A DNA stretch of 64,000 bases from UBA660 sp046704245. Its GTDB lineage: Bacteria; Bacillota_I; Bacilli_A; RF39; UBA660. The notes under the pieces are model-generated. The model ran no database searches, was not told the origin of the DNA, and worked only from the letters and a program-made list of their open reading frames with translations. The stretch is taken from the NCBI GenBank assembly GCA_046704245.1, contig JBJKSD010000019.1:14302-78301 (forward strand). The letters are read 5' to 3'. Position numbers and translations under genes: made by a program. This document shows positions 1-7,747 of this stretch, piece after piece. The first letter of the stretch is position 1; every line of letters begins with the position of its first letter.

Positions 1-1
1 A

Positions 2-172
2 AAAGAATTATTAGAAAACATTCAAACTGAAAAGAAAAGAAAGAAGATGGAACAAGATATAAAAAAATTGCAAGAGAAGGTAGAGCAATTAGAGAATAGT
101 TTAAACGATCACCTATATGGAGTAAATGGCAAACAATCTTCAAGTAGTAGCCTATCTAGTAAACCCAAATAA
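2..172 (+). CDS. C-terminal end of a coiled-coil protein (partial, 5' end outside window)
   Basis: An open frame runs in from the window edge and stops with TAA at 170-172. The visible 56 residues are strongly charged (Lys/Glu/Gln) with Leu/Ile spaced like a coiled coil, followed by a Ser-rich polar tail ending SSLSSKPK. It is the end of a longer protein. Nothing in this tail identifies the family, so I give no function. Confidence 0.6.
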   Translation, partial: KELLENIQTEKKRKKMEQDIKKLQEKVEQLENSLNDHLYGVNGKQSSSSSLSSKPK

Positions 173-203
173 TTTATAGTATAATAAAATTATAGAGGTT
201 TAT

Positions 204-542
204 ATGGGGAATGCATCAATAAGTGAGATTAAATGTGTTAAAAAATATGGTTATATATGCATGCAAACAGAAGATAATCAGAATAATATTCAACGCTTTT
301 TATTGTTTCGAGAAGATGGAAAATCATTTGAATTGAAAGATATAGCAGAATTACCTTATACCATGACCGAACAAATTATGCAAAAGCAATCCCAAGATAG
401 AGACGTTGAAGAAGATACTTTTAAATATTTAAGGTATGAATTAGCGGAAGATAAAAAATCAGTGGAGATTACTATTCAAAATAGAAAATTTGATAAGAGT
501 AAAAATCCTTTAATTCTTGCAAGAAGAATAGAGAAATTTTGA
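204..542 (+). CDS. Hypothetical protein, 112 aa
   Basis: This soluble, charged protein has no signal peptide or membrane segment and I do not recognise the family. It is preceded by a TATAAT box at 180-185 and AGAGG at about 193-197. It is followed at once by a factor-independent terminator, so it is a single-gene unit or the last gene of one. The composition (short beta-like runs such as YGYICMQTED, then acidic helices) suggests a small alpha/beta fold, but that is only an impression. Confidence 0.6.
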   Translation: MGNASISEIKCVKKYGYICMQTEDNQNNIQRFLLFREDGKSFELKDIAELPYTMTEQIMQKQSQDRDVEEDTFKYLRYELAEDKKSVEITIQNRKFDKSKNPLILARRIEKF

Positions 543-547
543 AATAT

Positions 548-576
548 AACAACTTAAAATAGTTGTTAATTTTTTT
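548..576 (+). terminator. Factor-independent terminator
   Basis: AACAACT (548-554) and AGTTGTT (561-567) form a perfect 7-bp stem with a six-base loop, followed by a T run. The following gene's -10 region (TATTAT, 587-592) begins only about ten bases downstream. Confidence 0.8.
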
Positions 577-607
577 ATCCAGTGCTATTATGATAATAGG
601 TGATAAG

Positions 608-1213
608 ATGAAAAAATTAGCATGGTTAATTATAATATTATTAAGTATTTTTATATTAATTTGGTTAAGTACTATTACTAGAATTAGTGCTAATTTTGAT
701 AGTTATATCTATCAGAAAGTTATTTTATTATTATCACCAATAGATACTAAAATAGCTATTTTTATTAGTGATATAGGAAGTGCTTTACCTATTACTATTT
801 TTTGTGTAATATTGTTACTTATATATAAAACTAGATATAGGTGGGGTTTTCCTCTTTCAATAGCTATGATTACCTCAAGTGAATTAAACTTAATATTTAA
901 AGATATATTTGGCAGAGAAAGACCTAATATATTACGTTTAGTTAATGAAACTGATTATAGTTTCCCAAGTGGACATGCTATGAGTAATGCAACATTATAT
1001 ATTTTATTAATATTATTGATATTAAAATATATAAAGAATAAAAAAATAAAAATAATATTAATAATGTTAAGTATTTTATTAACTATTTTAATAGGTATTA
1101 GTAGAATATATTTAGGAGTTCATTATGCTACTGATATTATTGGTGGATGGATATTAGGAGCTAGTATAGCATTAATAATATTCAATCTTTGGAATTATTT
1201 AAATAAAGAATAA
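608..1213 (+). CDS. PAP2-family membrane phosphatase
   Basis: This is a polytopic membrane protein of about 201 aa with the PAP2 signature in order: a KDIFGRERP motif (KxxxxxxRP), the central PSGH motif (residues about 119-122), and a C-terminal SRIYLGVHYATDIIGG (SRxxxxxHxxxD). Lys/Arg, His and Asp catalytic residues are all present. The family dephosphorylates lipid phosphates such as undecaprenyl pyrophosphate or phosphatidic acid; the substrate here is not determined. The start is placed at the ATG at 608, preceded by AGGTGATAAG. An in-frame TTG at 563 lies inside the upstream terminator and is not credible. The -10 region is TATTATGATAAT at 587-597. Confidence 0.9.
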   Translation: MKKLAWLIIILLSIFILIWLSTITRISANFDSYIYQKVILLLSPIDTKIAIFISDIGSALPITIFCVILLLIYKTRYRWGFPLSIAMITSSELNLIFKDIFGRERPNILRLVNETDYSFPSGHAMSNATLYILLILLILKYIKNKKIKIILIMLSILLTILIGISRIYLGVHYATDIIGGWILGASIALIIFNLWNYLNKE

Positions 1214-1257
1214 AAGATATTGCCCATTATATATATTTTTGATATAATGGGTTGAGT

Positions 1258-1331
1258 GCAGATGTGGTTCAATGGTAGAATGTCACCTTGCCAAGGTGAA
1301 GACGCGGGTTCGATTCCCGTCATTTGCTCCA
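1258..1331 (+). tRNA. tRNA-Gly (anticodon GCC), CCA encoded
   Basis: The acceptor arm GCAGATG (1258-1264) pairs with CATTTGC (1321-1327). The anticodon stem TCACC/GGTGA closes a TTGCCAA loop, giving anticodon GCC. The T arm is GCGGG-TTCGATT-CCCGT. The discriminator T is followed by a genomically encoded CCA. A TATAAT box lies at 1242-1247. It is one of two tRNA-Gly genes within 4.1 kb; together they read all four glycine codons. Confidence 0.95.
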
Positions 1332-1340
1332 TATAAAAAT

Positions 1341-1369
1341 AAAACACAGTTATTAATAACTGTGTTTTT
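1341..1369. terminator. Bidirectional terminator between tRNA-Gly and a convergent gene
   Basis: AAAACACAGTTATT / AATAACTGTGTTTTT is a near-perfect inverted repeat with A and T tracts on both sides. It can end the tRNA transcript on the plus strand and the convergent gene on the minus strand. The minus-strand stop codon (1353-1355) sits inside the hairpin. Confidence 0.85.
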
Positions 1370-2063
1370 CTTGTCTGTATTTAATTAAGAATATTGTTAG
1401 TATAATGTTTGCTATTACTGATACAACTAATCCACTAATAATATATGGATTTATAGTATTATTATCTTCTTCATCTAAAGTATCACAGGTTGTATTTTTG
1501 TCTGTACAATCACATTCTTTTTCTTCACACTTAGGGCATTCTTTACAGGCAGGACAATCATCTGCTGCGGTATAGCTTTTATTTACAATTCTTGTTTGAA
1601 AAATGTTTTTATAAATTGGATCTAAGTTAGAGCCTCCCTCATAATAATCAGTACCAAATAAATAGGTATAACCTAATTCGGCATCAGAGAGCACTTTAAA
1701 TTTTAAGGTTACAATGGTAGTGCTTTTTGTAAATGGTCCCCAGGCTGCTTTAGGAATAGTAAGAAGAAAATCATCATCATCATAAGTAATATCATATGAT
1801 GATGAGCTAGAAACATATTCTAGTTTTAATCTATCATATGGGAATTCTATTTCTTCTTGTTCTTCATAACTCATATAAAAAAGGCCTATACCTGGTTCTA
1901 AATAGATATCAAATTCAACAGTTTCTCCCTTTTTAATTAATGTTGGCCCCGTTACTTTATAACCCCCAGGCCCCGAAGCATAGATCTTTGGATTGTAAAA
2001 ACAAAATATAGTTAAGAATAATAAAAATATAAAAAACTTTCTCAACTTCTCCCTTCCTTTCAA
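1353..2063 (-). CDS. Secreted, C-terminally membrane-anchored protein with a cohesin-like beta domain and a Cys-rich linker
   Basis: The N-terminal signal peptide is a Lys/Arg start, a hydrophobic stretch with many Phe, and a probable cleavage after YASG near residue 30. Residues about 33-160 read as a beta sandwich (GPTLIKKGETVEFDIYL, TTIVTLKFKVLSDAELG), the pattern of cohesin or Big-type extracellular domains. A linker at about 165-195 carries CPACKECPKCEEKECDC-like clustered Cys pairs, possibly metal-binding or disulfide-linked. The protein ends with a single membrane helix and a short basic tail. Together this implies a surface protein held by its C-terminus. The family assignment is by sequence feel only. 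A Cys-dense linker is unusual for an exported protein of this lineage. Confidence 0.65.
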   Translation of the reverse strand: MKGREKLRKFFIFLLFLTIFCFYNPKIYASGPGGYKVTGPTLIKKGETVEFDIYLEPGIGLFYMSYEEQEEIEFPYDRLKLEYVSSSSSYDITYDDDDFLLTIPKAAWGPFTKSTTIVTLKFKVLSDAELGYTYLFGTDYYEGGSNLDPIYKNIFQTRIVNKSYTAADDCPACKECPKCEEKECDCTDKNTTCDTLDEEDNNTINPYIISGLVVSVIANIILTIFLIKYRQEKHSY

Positions 2064-2136
2064 TAATAATATAACATAATTAAATCTAATAGTAAATTGT
2101 TATCATATTATGATAAAATAAGCTTTAGGTGGTTTT

Positions 2137-2745
2137 ATGGGGAAATTTTCTAATATATTAACTATGCTAGAGTTATTAAGTAATGGTCAGAAATATAGCA
2201 TTAAAGAATTAAGTGAACGTTTAGAAGTAACTAATAGAATGATACGTGTTTATAAAGAAGAATTAGAGATAGCTGGTATTTATATTGATACTATTAGAGG
2301 GCCTTATGGAGGGTATGTATTAAATAATAGTTCATTATTACCACCAAGAAATTTTAGTAAATATGATATTGATCTACTTAAAAATATAAATAATTTAGTT
2401 AAAGATAGACTAGATAAACGTTTACAATTAGAATATAATGCTTTGATTGATAAAGTCCAAGGTCTATATCAAGGTACGAAGAAAAAAAGTAATAATATGG
2501 TAATTAATGATGATGAAAAAGAAAAATATAATGTGTTATCTAAAGCCATTAAAGAAAAACGAAAAGTATTGATTAACTTTTTATCAGCTGATGGTATTAC
2601 TATAGAAAGAATTATTCATCCTAGTAATATATATCTATATAATGATTCATGGTATGTCGCAACATATTGTGAATTGAGAAGCGATATGAGACATTTTAGA
2701 TTAGCTAGAATAATTGATTATAAACTTCTTGATCAGAAATATTAG
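2137..2745 (+). CDS. YafY-type transcriptional regulator (HTH + WYL), short form
   Basis: The N-terminal winged helix-turn-helix (residues about 5-60, IKELSERLEVTNRMIRVYKEEL) is followed by a ligand-sensing WYL domain (about 128-200) with the motif SWYVATYC and the downstream arginines HFRLARI. WYL proteins usually run to about 300 aa with a C-terminal WCX dimerisation domain. This one stops at 202 aa straight after WYL and so lacks that module. It lies divergent from the surface-protein gene at 1353-2063 across 73 bp, which makes that gene a candidate target. The AGGTGGTTTT before the ATG supports the start. A terminator follows. Confidence 0.82.
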   Translation: MGKFSNILTMLELLSNGQKYSIKELSERLEVTNRMIRVYKEELEIAGIYIDTIRGPYGGYVLNNSSLLPPRNFSKYDIDLLKNINNLVKDRLDKRLQLEYNALIDKVQGLYQGTKKKSNNMVINDDEKEKYNVLSKAIKEKRKVLINFLSADGITIERIIHPSNIYLYNDSWYVATYCELRSDMRHFRLARIIDYKLLDQKY

Positions 2746-2764
2746 AATAGTGACGATATATTAC

Positions 2765-2800
2765 CTCTTTAAGTATTATCATAATACTTAAAGAGTTTTT
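2765..2800 (+). terminator. Factor-independent terminator after the WYL regulator
   Basis: CTCTTTAAGTATTAT and its exact inverse AATACTTAAAGAG form a long stem with a small loop, followed by TTTTT. Confidence 0.85.
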
Positions 2801-2818
2801 ATTAGAGAGGAATGTAAT

Positions 2819-3397
2819 ATGAAAGAAATAGTATTTGTTACCAGTAATGAAGGGAAGGTTAAATCGGCGCAAAAATATTTTAAAGACATTAGCTTAATAC
2901 CTTATAATTATGAATTAATTGAACCTAGAAGTGATGATATAGAAGAAATAGCAATATCAAAAGTAAAACAAGCTTATGATTTGGTACAACAACCATGTAT
3001 AGCAGTAGATGCTGGTTTTTATATTAAGGCTATAAATAATTTTCCTAGAGCTAATGTGAATTTTATTTTAAAGACTATAGGGCTTAAGGGCATCTTAAAA
3101 TTAATGGTTGGTATAGAAGATAGAGATTGTTATTTTGCTCAATGTTTAGCGTATTACGATGGAAAAGAAATTAAATGTTTTTATAATGAGAATCACGGCC
3201 AATTAGCTACTGAAATTAGACAGGGTAATTCAGAGTATAAATGGTCAGAATTATGGCATATTTTTATTCCTAATAATTGTGATAAGACTTTATGTGAAAT
3301 GTCTAACGGTGAAAGAACACAAGCTAATTCTGATAGTATATCCGTTTTTCAACAATTTGCTGACTGGTATAAAACCCCATACGTTAAAACAAAATAA
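2819..3397 (+). CDS. HAM1/RdgB-like non-canonical purine NTP pyrophosphatase
   Basis: The protein opens with the family signature VTSNEGKVKSA (the TSNxxK nucleotide-binding loop) and carries an acidic/Asp segment VDAGFYIKAINNFPR in the place of the family's VEDSGL..AL...PG loop. Its length of 192 aa matches the family. RdgB/HAM1 proteins hydrolyse dITP, ITP and XTP to the monophosphate and PPi, keeping damaged bases out of DNA and RNA. The active-site loop is degenerate compared with canonical RdgB, so substrate specificity may differ. The start ATG at 2819 has GAGAGGAATG upstream. Confidence 0.75.
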   Translation: MKEIVFVTSNEGKVKSAQKYFKDISLIPYNYELIEPRSDDIEEIAISKVKQAYDLVQQPCIAVDAGFYIKAINNFPRANVNFILKTIGLKGILKLMVGIEDRDCYFAQCLAYYDGKEIKCFYNENHGQLATEIRQGNSEYKWSELWHIFIPNNCDKTLCEMSNGERTQANSDSISVFQQFADWYKTPYVKTK

Positions 3398-3480
3398 CAT
3401 TTGACAAATTAATTTATATCCCTATTAAATCAATTGACATTAATATTAAATTATTATAATCTTATAATAAGGAGATGTAT

Positions 3481-4158
3481 ATGGAAAAAATTATAAAGGG
3501 ATTAAATGCCATTATAATTGCTATTTGTTCATTTATTATTATAGTCAATCTAATTCATTATTTTCAGGTTAGATATTCTAAAGAAGTAGTTTTTAGTGAT
3601 AATAATAAAATATACAAAGAAACATTAGATGATATTGATAATAATTTAGATAAATTTGATCTAACTAATTATAATGGTAAATTAACTAAAGGATTTTTAA
3701 ATGATGTATACGCTAATCTTAATAACTGTTTAGTTAAATTAAAAGCTATGACTTTCTTAGATTATACAGGTACAAAAAGAGTAAATATTAAGGATATTGC
3801 TAGAATGTATAATAATTATATTGCTAATGAATGTAGTGAAGAAATGCGTTGGTTTTATGACCTAAATGATAGTAAAGATTATACTAGTTTAGATAGAGCG
3901 CAGTTTACTAAAATAGCTCCATATATTCAAAAGTTCACTTATTTATATTTATTTGCGGGTCCAGATACTTGGGAATATTTGATTGAAAATAGCCACTACT
4001 ATTTACATTTATATAGTTATCCTAATTATGCTCCTGGTACAGATCCATTAGCATCTAATTACTGGCAAATGCTCTATGCAAGTAGTAGAGAAGCAGATGT
4101 TATAGAAGAATTATCAGATTGGTTATTAGATGAAATCGGTGGTGGTAATAATGAATAA
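3481..4158 (+). CDS. Membrane-anchored hypothetical protein
   Basis: One N-terminal membrane helix (residues about 8-28) precedes about 195 mostly hydrophilic residues rich in Tyr and Asn, predicted outside the membrane. I do not recognise the family. AAGGAG at 3469-3474 fits a start at 3481 better than the ATG at 3475, which directly abuts it. A TTGACA (3434) with TATAAT (3455) is a weakly spaced (15 bp) promoter candidate. It overlaps the next gene by 8 bases (ATGAATAA), so the two are translationally coupled and probably act together. Confidence 0.65.
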   Translation: MEKIIKGLNAIIIAICSFIIIVNLIHYFQVRYSKEVVFSDNNKIYKETLDDIDNNLDKFDLTNYNGKLTKGFLNDVYANLNNCLVKLKAMTFLDYTGTKRVNIKDIARMYNNYIANECSEEMRWFYDLNDSKDYTSLDRAQFTKIAPYIQKFTYLYLFAGPDTWEYLIENSHYYLHLYSYPNYAPGTDPLASNYWQMLYASSREADVIEELSDWLLDEIGGGNNE

Positions 4159-4552
4159 AAAATTATATTTAATACGTAATATATTATTTTGTATAGTAAC
4201 ATTACCAGTATTATATCTATTACTATTTGTTGATATTTGGATTCTCTATGCTAATTTTGCTATTATGCTTATTGTCTTATTATTAGTAGCACTAGTAATT
4301 ATTAATAATGTTAAGAAACAAGCTAAAGTAAAATATAATAGAATGTATAATAAAATATTTTCACTAGCCATGTTAAGTATTTTCGTCATAGTCATGCGCG
4401 CTTTCTTTGATTCATTTCTAATGATGAGATATGAAGGCAATATTCGATTTGATGAAATATATTTTTCTAACAATGCTTTATTGATAGGTAGTTTATATTT
4501 CTTACTATCAATATATAATATTTTACTAATGTATAAAAAAGGGCAAGAATAA
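4151..4552 (+). CDS. Small polytopic membrane protein, hypothetical
   Basis: This protein of about 133 aa has about four hydrophobic helices (ILFCIVTLPVLYLLLF, IMLIVLLLVALVII, MLSIFVIVMRAFF, LLIGSLYFLLSIYNILL). The ATG at 4151 overlaps the stop of the upstream gene in ATGAATAA, which fixes the start. An earlier in-frame candidate at 4130 lies inside the upstream gene. Its stop codon lies in the loop of the terminator. No recognisable family; probably a membrane partner of the preceding anchored protein. Confidence 0.65.
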   Translation: MNKKLYLIRNILFCIVTLPVLYLLLFVDIWILYANFAIMLIVLLLVALVIINNVKKQAKVKYNRMYNKIFSLAMLSIFVIVMRAFFDSFLMMRYEGNIRFDEIYFSNNALLIGSLYFLLSIYNILLMYKKGQE

Positions 4553-4563
4553 TTGCCCTTTTT
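4541..4563 (+). terminator. Factor-independent terminator
   Basis: GGGCAA (4541-4546) and TTGCCC (4553-4558) form the stem, with T's at 4559-4563. The upstream gene's TAA lies in the loop. Confidence 0.85.
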
Positions 4564-4618
4564 ATTGCTAAAAATTTATTAAAACTATATAATAATTAAA
4601 TATGTAGGAAGTGATTAT

Positions 4619-5101
4619 ATGAAAAAGAGACAAGATTATATTAGTTGGGATGAATACTTTATGGGTATAGCTTTATTATCTGCTGAAAGAAGTAAAGATC
4701 CATCAACACAAGTAGGAGCATGTATAGTAAGCGAAGATAATAAAATATTATCTATTGGTTATAATGGGGCTCCAATTGGATATAGTGATGATAAAATGAG
4801 TTGGGCTAGAGAAGGGGAATTTTTAGATACTAAATATCCTTATGTTGTTCATGCTGAATTAAATGCTATTTTAAATTATACTGGATCAACACTAAAAGGT
4901 TCTAGAATATATGTGGCTTTATTTCCATGTAATGAATGTGCCAAAGCTATTATTCAATCAGGAATAAAAGAAGTGATATATTTATCTGATAAATATGCTG
5001 ATAGTGATAATACCAAGGCATCTAAAAAGATGTTTGATGAGTGTCGAGTAAAATATGCGCAATATAAAAAAACTTATCGTAAAATAAAAATAGAATTATA
5101 A
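4619..5101 (+). CDS. comEB: dCMP deaminase (ComEB-type)
   Basis: This is a zinc-dependent cytidine/deoxycytidylate deaminase of 160 aa. The motifs are HAELNAI (zinc His and catalytic Glu, residues about 79-84) and PCNECAK (two zinc Cys, about 103-106). The N-terminus SAERSKDPSTQVGACIV is typical of dCMP deaminases. The enzyme converts dCMP to dUMP, feeding thymidylate synthesis in the cytoplasm. The start at 4619 is supported by AGGAAGTGAT. No terminator separates it from the short ORF at 5114. Confidence 0.92.
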   Translation: MKKRQDYISWDEYFMGIALLSAERSKDPSTQVGACIVSEDNKILSIGYNGAPIGYSDDKMSWAREGEFLDTKYPYVVHAELNAILNYTGSTLKGSRIYVALFPCNECAKAIIQSGIKEVIYLSDKYADSDNTKASKKMFDECRVKYAQYKKTYRKIKIEL

Positions 5102-5113
5102 TAGGAGGATAGT

Positions 5114-5200
5114 ATGGATAAAGATCGATTTTACTAGAATTTGGGTGAAGTAGAAAAAGCTTATCAGAAGGTATATAAAAGTATTAAAGGTTCTAAATAA
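5114..5200 (+). pseudogene. Very small ORF interrupted by an in-frame TAG
   Basis: A strong ribosome site (AGGAGG, 5103-5108) precedes ATG at 5114. The frame reads MDKDRFY, then TAG (5135-5137), then twenty further codons (NLGEVEKAYQKVYKSIKGSK) to TAA at 5198-5200. The segment after TAG looks like a normal amphipathic helix. Either it is a seven-codon leader, or a 28-codon microprotein with a nonsense mutation. It sits 12 bases after the deaminase gene, so it would be co-transcribed with it. Confidence 0.4.
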
Positions 5201-5215
5201 AATAGATAAGTAATA

Positions 5216-5243
5216 TTGACAATATTATAAAATTAGGTATAAT
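5216..5243 (+). promoter_or_regulatory. Promoter of the second tRNA-Gly
   Basis: A consensus -35 TTGACA (5216-5221), a 16-bp spacer, and a perfect -10 TATAAT (5238-5243) end 21 bases before the mature tRNA. Confidence 0.85.
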
Positions 5244-5264
5244 TAAAAATGCCTACTTTTTAAT

Positions 5265-5338
5265 GCGGATGTAGTTTAGTGGTAGAACCTCAGCCTTCCA
5301 AGCTGACTGCGAGGGTTCGATTCCCTTCATCCGCTCCA
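5265..5338 (+). tRNA. tRNA-Gly (anticodon TCC), CCA encoded
   Basis: The acceptor GCGGATG (5265-5271) pairs with CATCCGC. The anticodon stem TCAGC/GCTGA closes the loop CTTCCAA, anticodon TCC. The T arm is GAGGG-TTCGATT-CCCTT, with a genomic CCA at the end. Confidence 0.95.
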
Positions 5339-5351
5339 TTAATTTAAAAAT

Positions 5352-5381
5352 ACTGTTTTTCTAATGAAAGACAGTTTTTTT
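5352..5381 (+). terminator. Terminator of the tRNA-Gly(TCC) transcript
   Basis: ACTGTTTTTC and GAAAGACAGT form the hairpin around a TAAT loop, followed by seven T's. Confidence 0.75.
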
Positions 5382-5401
5382 GAAATGGAAAGGGTGATAA
5401 T

Positions 5402-5908
5402 ATGTCATATAGAGAATATGATGATTTATATGAGAAAGCTCAACAAAAAGGAAAATATCGTATGTTTTCTTTTGACATGGTAAATAGTAAAAGAATAGGT
5501 GTTAATAGAAAATATATTCAACTATTAACTATTAAAGCAATATTAAATGTTTATAATAGATTAAAATGTTTAGAAGAACAATTAAATAGAAAAATTCTAC
5601 ATACTAATGATAATTTTTTTTCATTTGATGATATACCTTCTTCTGGTCAAATGATTAGTTATTTCATGGAGCCATTTAATATGGGAGACCAATTTGGTTT
5701 TACTATTATAAATAATAGTATTGAATCAGAATTAGTTTATAAAATATGGCAAGAAGAAAAAGAAAAAGTTGGTTTAAAAGTTAAATTTCATTATGCTGAT
5801 GTATTATATGAAACAGATAATTATGAACAAGGTAATGAATTATATTTTAGGGGTTATTGTATATCTAAAGTTGAAGAGGTTAGTAAACAGAAAAAGAAAA
5901 CTTTTTAA
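5402..5908 (+). CDS. Hypothetical protein, 168 aa, upstream of the radical SAM-MazG gene
   Basis: A soluble alpha/beta protein with no signal or membrane segment. It opens YREYDDLYEKAQQKGKYRMF, then has a probable compact domain ending in a beta strand LYFRGYCISKV and a Lys-rich tail that runs into the terminator hairpin. The start has AAGGGTGATAAT upstream. I do not recognise it. It is separated from the radical SAM-MazG gene by a terminator and a new promoter, so a functional link is only by proximity. Confidence 0.65.
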   Translation: MSYREYDDLYEKAQQKGKYRMFSFDMVNSKRIGVNRKYIQLLTIKAILNVYNRLKCLEEQLNRKILHTNDNFFSFDDIPSSGQMISYFMEPFNMGDQFGFTIINNSIESELVYKIWQEEKEKVGLKVKFHYADVLYETDNYEQGNELYFRGYCISKVEEVSKQKKKTF

Positions 5909-5930
5909 AAATGTGTTTTCTTTTTATTTT
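5891..5930 (+). terminator. Factor-independent terminator overlapping the 3' end of a gene
   Basis: AAAAAGAAAAC (5891-5901) pairs with GTTTTCTTTTT (5915-5925). The T tract follows, and the stop codon of the upstream gene lies in the loop. Confidence 0.75.
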
Positions 5931-5995
5931 AATTATATTGTAAACCCTTCACTGGTGTGCTATTATAAATGGAAAAAGTTGATGAAGAGGTTTTT

Positions 5996-7687
5996 ATGTT
6001 AAAAGAGATTAAGATAGAAGTAACTGATTTATGTGATCGCTTTTGTAAACATTGTTCTAGTAATGCTACATATAAACGTGATAATTATCAAAGTTTATCA
6101 TGTGTTTTAGTTTATCGAATTATTGATGAAGCTAGTCAAATGGGAGTAGAAAGTATAGCTTTTACAGGTGGTGAAGCTACTTTATGGCCTTATTTAATTG
6201 ATGCTATTAAGTATGCAACTAATAAAGGAATTGAAACTAAATTATATACGATGTGTTATCGTACTGATAGTAATCTAGAGTTATTAGAACAATTAGTAAA
6301 TAATGGTCTTAGTGAAATTATTTATTCTACTACAGCTGATGATTTAGCAGTAGAAGATACAATTTCTATATATTCTATAGTATCTTTTATGGAAAAGTTA
6401 CAATCTAGGGTTGATTTTAAATTAAGTTTTCATCATGTTATTACTGCTGAAACACTTACTAAAATAGATGATGTATGCCATATATACGATGAATTATCTA
6501 CTAATAGTAAATTTAAAGGTAAGATAGGTTTTTTAAGATTTGTACCTCATGGTAGAGGAACAATGGACTTAATATTAAATAAAAAACAATGGTATAACTT
6601 TAGAAATAAAATTATTCAATTAAGAGAAAAATATGGCGATAATCATATTAAAATTGGATCACCTCATAATCCATTATGTATATCTCATTCTGAATGTACA
6701 GCTGCTGATGAAACAATGATAATTGGTTTTAATGGCGAAGCTTATCCATGTGATGCAATGAAATATTTTGAAGCTGTTGGTTTGGGTGGTAATATCTATG
6801 AAAAAAGTCTAATAGATATCTATAATTCTTTATATTTTAAAAAAGTAAGAAATGTTAAAGTATATGTCAGTGAACAATGTAAGAAATGTAATGGTTTTAC
6901 TATTTGTAAAGGTGGATGTTTGGGGCAAAAAATAATCTATTGTTTTAATCCAGATCGGTTAAAAACTTTTGAATGGTATCAAACTAATGCCAAAAGATCG
7001 ATGAATAATTTTAATAATGAAGAAATGATTATTAATGCTGAGATGGGATTAAGCGGGGAAACGGGAGCTTTAATAGATGATCTAAAAAGAGAATATACGC
7101 ATAGTTTAACAGCAGAATATAAAGCTTTACTACGCGATAAGATGGCTACTAAAGTTGGAGATATAATATGGTATATAGCAGCACCATTATGTTCACAGTA
7201 TAATTTAACGTTAGATGAAATTGTCGATAATATACTAAATAAACCACCACAAGGCCCATATTTATTATGTGATAATGATTTAGTTAAACATTGTGCTAAA
7301 CAACCAGATCCTATTTGTATAAAAGATTATAATAGAGGTAAAAACAAGATAGTAGACTTTGATAAGTATATTGAAGATCAAGATCAAGCATTTGACCCTA
7401 AAACTAAGTGGAAAGAAATTGATGATATGTCATATCTACTACGAAATACTGATGGTAGTAGAGAAGAAGTAATAAAAAGAGCAGGAGCATTATTAATAAC
7501 ATTAACCCGATTTTCTCATCGTCATTTAGGGGTATCTTTACAAGAAGTTTTAACGCAAAACGTTATCAAGTTGCAAAAACGTTATCCAACTGGTTTTAAT
7601 GATGAAGTAGCAAATAGAAGAGTCAAAAGAGAAATAGAACAAAAATTAAGTGAAGAAGTAAAACCTAAAACCTTAGTATTAAATTAA
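5996..7687 (+). CDS. Radical SAM protein fused to C-terminal MazG-like pyrophosphohydrolase segments
   Basis: This is a protein of about 563 aa. The radical SAM iron-sulfur motif CDRFCKHC is at residues 13-20 and the SAM-binding FTGGEATLWP at about 62-71. A SPASM-like Cys set follows (SHSECTAAD, AYPCDAM, EQCKKCNG, ICKGGCLGQ) at about 237-313. From about residue 350 the protein reads as MazG: ETGALIDDLKREYTHS, then KVGDIIWYIAAPL (about 385) with LTLDEIVDNILNKPP. A second MazG-like stretch, GALLITLTRFSHRHLGVSL with NVIKLQKRYPTGF, ends the protein. MazG enzymes cut NTPs to NMP and PPi; a small PPase gene lies just downstream. The start ATG at 5996 follows GAAGAGG, while the ATG at 5969 coincides with the expected transcript start (-10 TATTAT about 5961). 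This fusion is not one I know. Confidence 0.75.
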   Translation: MLKEIKIEVTDLCDRFCKHCSSNATYKRDNYQSLSCVLVYRIIDEASQMGVESIAFTGGEATLWPYLIDAIKYATNKGIETKLYTMCYRTDSNLELLEQLVNNGLSEIIYSTTADDLAVEDTISIYSIVSFMEKLQSRVDFKLSFHHVITAETLTKIDDVCHIYDELSTNSKFKGKIGFLRFVPHGRGTMDLILNKKQWYNFRNKIIQLREKYGDNHIKIGSPHNPLCISHSECTAADETMIIGFNGEAYPCDAMKYFEAVGLGGNIYEKSLIDIYNSLYFKKVRNVKVYVSEQCKKCNGFTICKGGCLGQKIIYCFNPDRLKTFEWYQTNAKRSMNNFNNEEMIINAEMGLSGETGALIDDLKREYTHSLTAEYKALLRDKMATKVGDIIWYIAAPLCSQYNLTLDEIVDNILNKPPQGPYLLCDNDLVKHCAKQPDPICIKDYNRGKNKIVDFDKYIEDQDQAFDPKTKWKEIDDMSYLLRNTDGSREEVIKRAGALLITLTRFSHRHLGVSLQEVLTQNVIKLQKRYPTGFNDEVANRRVKREIEQKLSEEVKPKTLVLN

Positions 7688-7715
7688 AAAAGAATATAAA
7701 ATATATTCTTTTTTT
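7686..7715 (+). terminator. Factor-independent terminator
   Basis: AAAAAAGAATATA and TATATTCTTTTTT form an AT-rich hairpin that ends in a T run. The extended -10 TGTGCTATAAT (7716-7725) of the next gene follows immediately. Confidence 0.7.
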
Positions 7716-7725
7716 GTGCTATAAT
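7716..7725 (+). promoter_or_regulatory. Extended -10 promoter (TGTGCTATAAT) for the pyrophosphatase-like gene
   Basis: TGCTATAAT, with TATAAT at 7720-7725, lies directly behind the T run of the preceding terminator. The position expected for -35 is occupied by the terminator stem, so promoter strength must come from the TG extension. Confidence 0.7.
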
Positions 7726-7747
7726 ATCAATATAATTGGAGGCAGCA

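Noticed and set aside
5135..5137. TAG as a recoded sense codon (pyrrolysine-like)
   Set aside because: There is no pyl gene or suppressor tRNA in the window and no other gene reads through TAG. A nonsense mutation or short leader is simpler.
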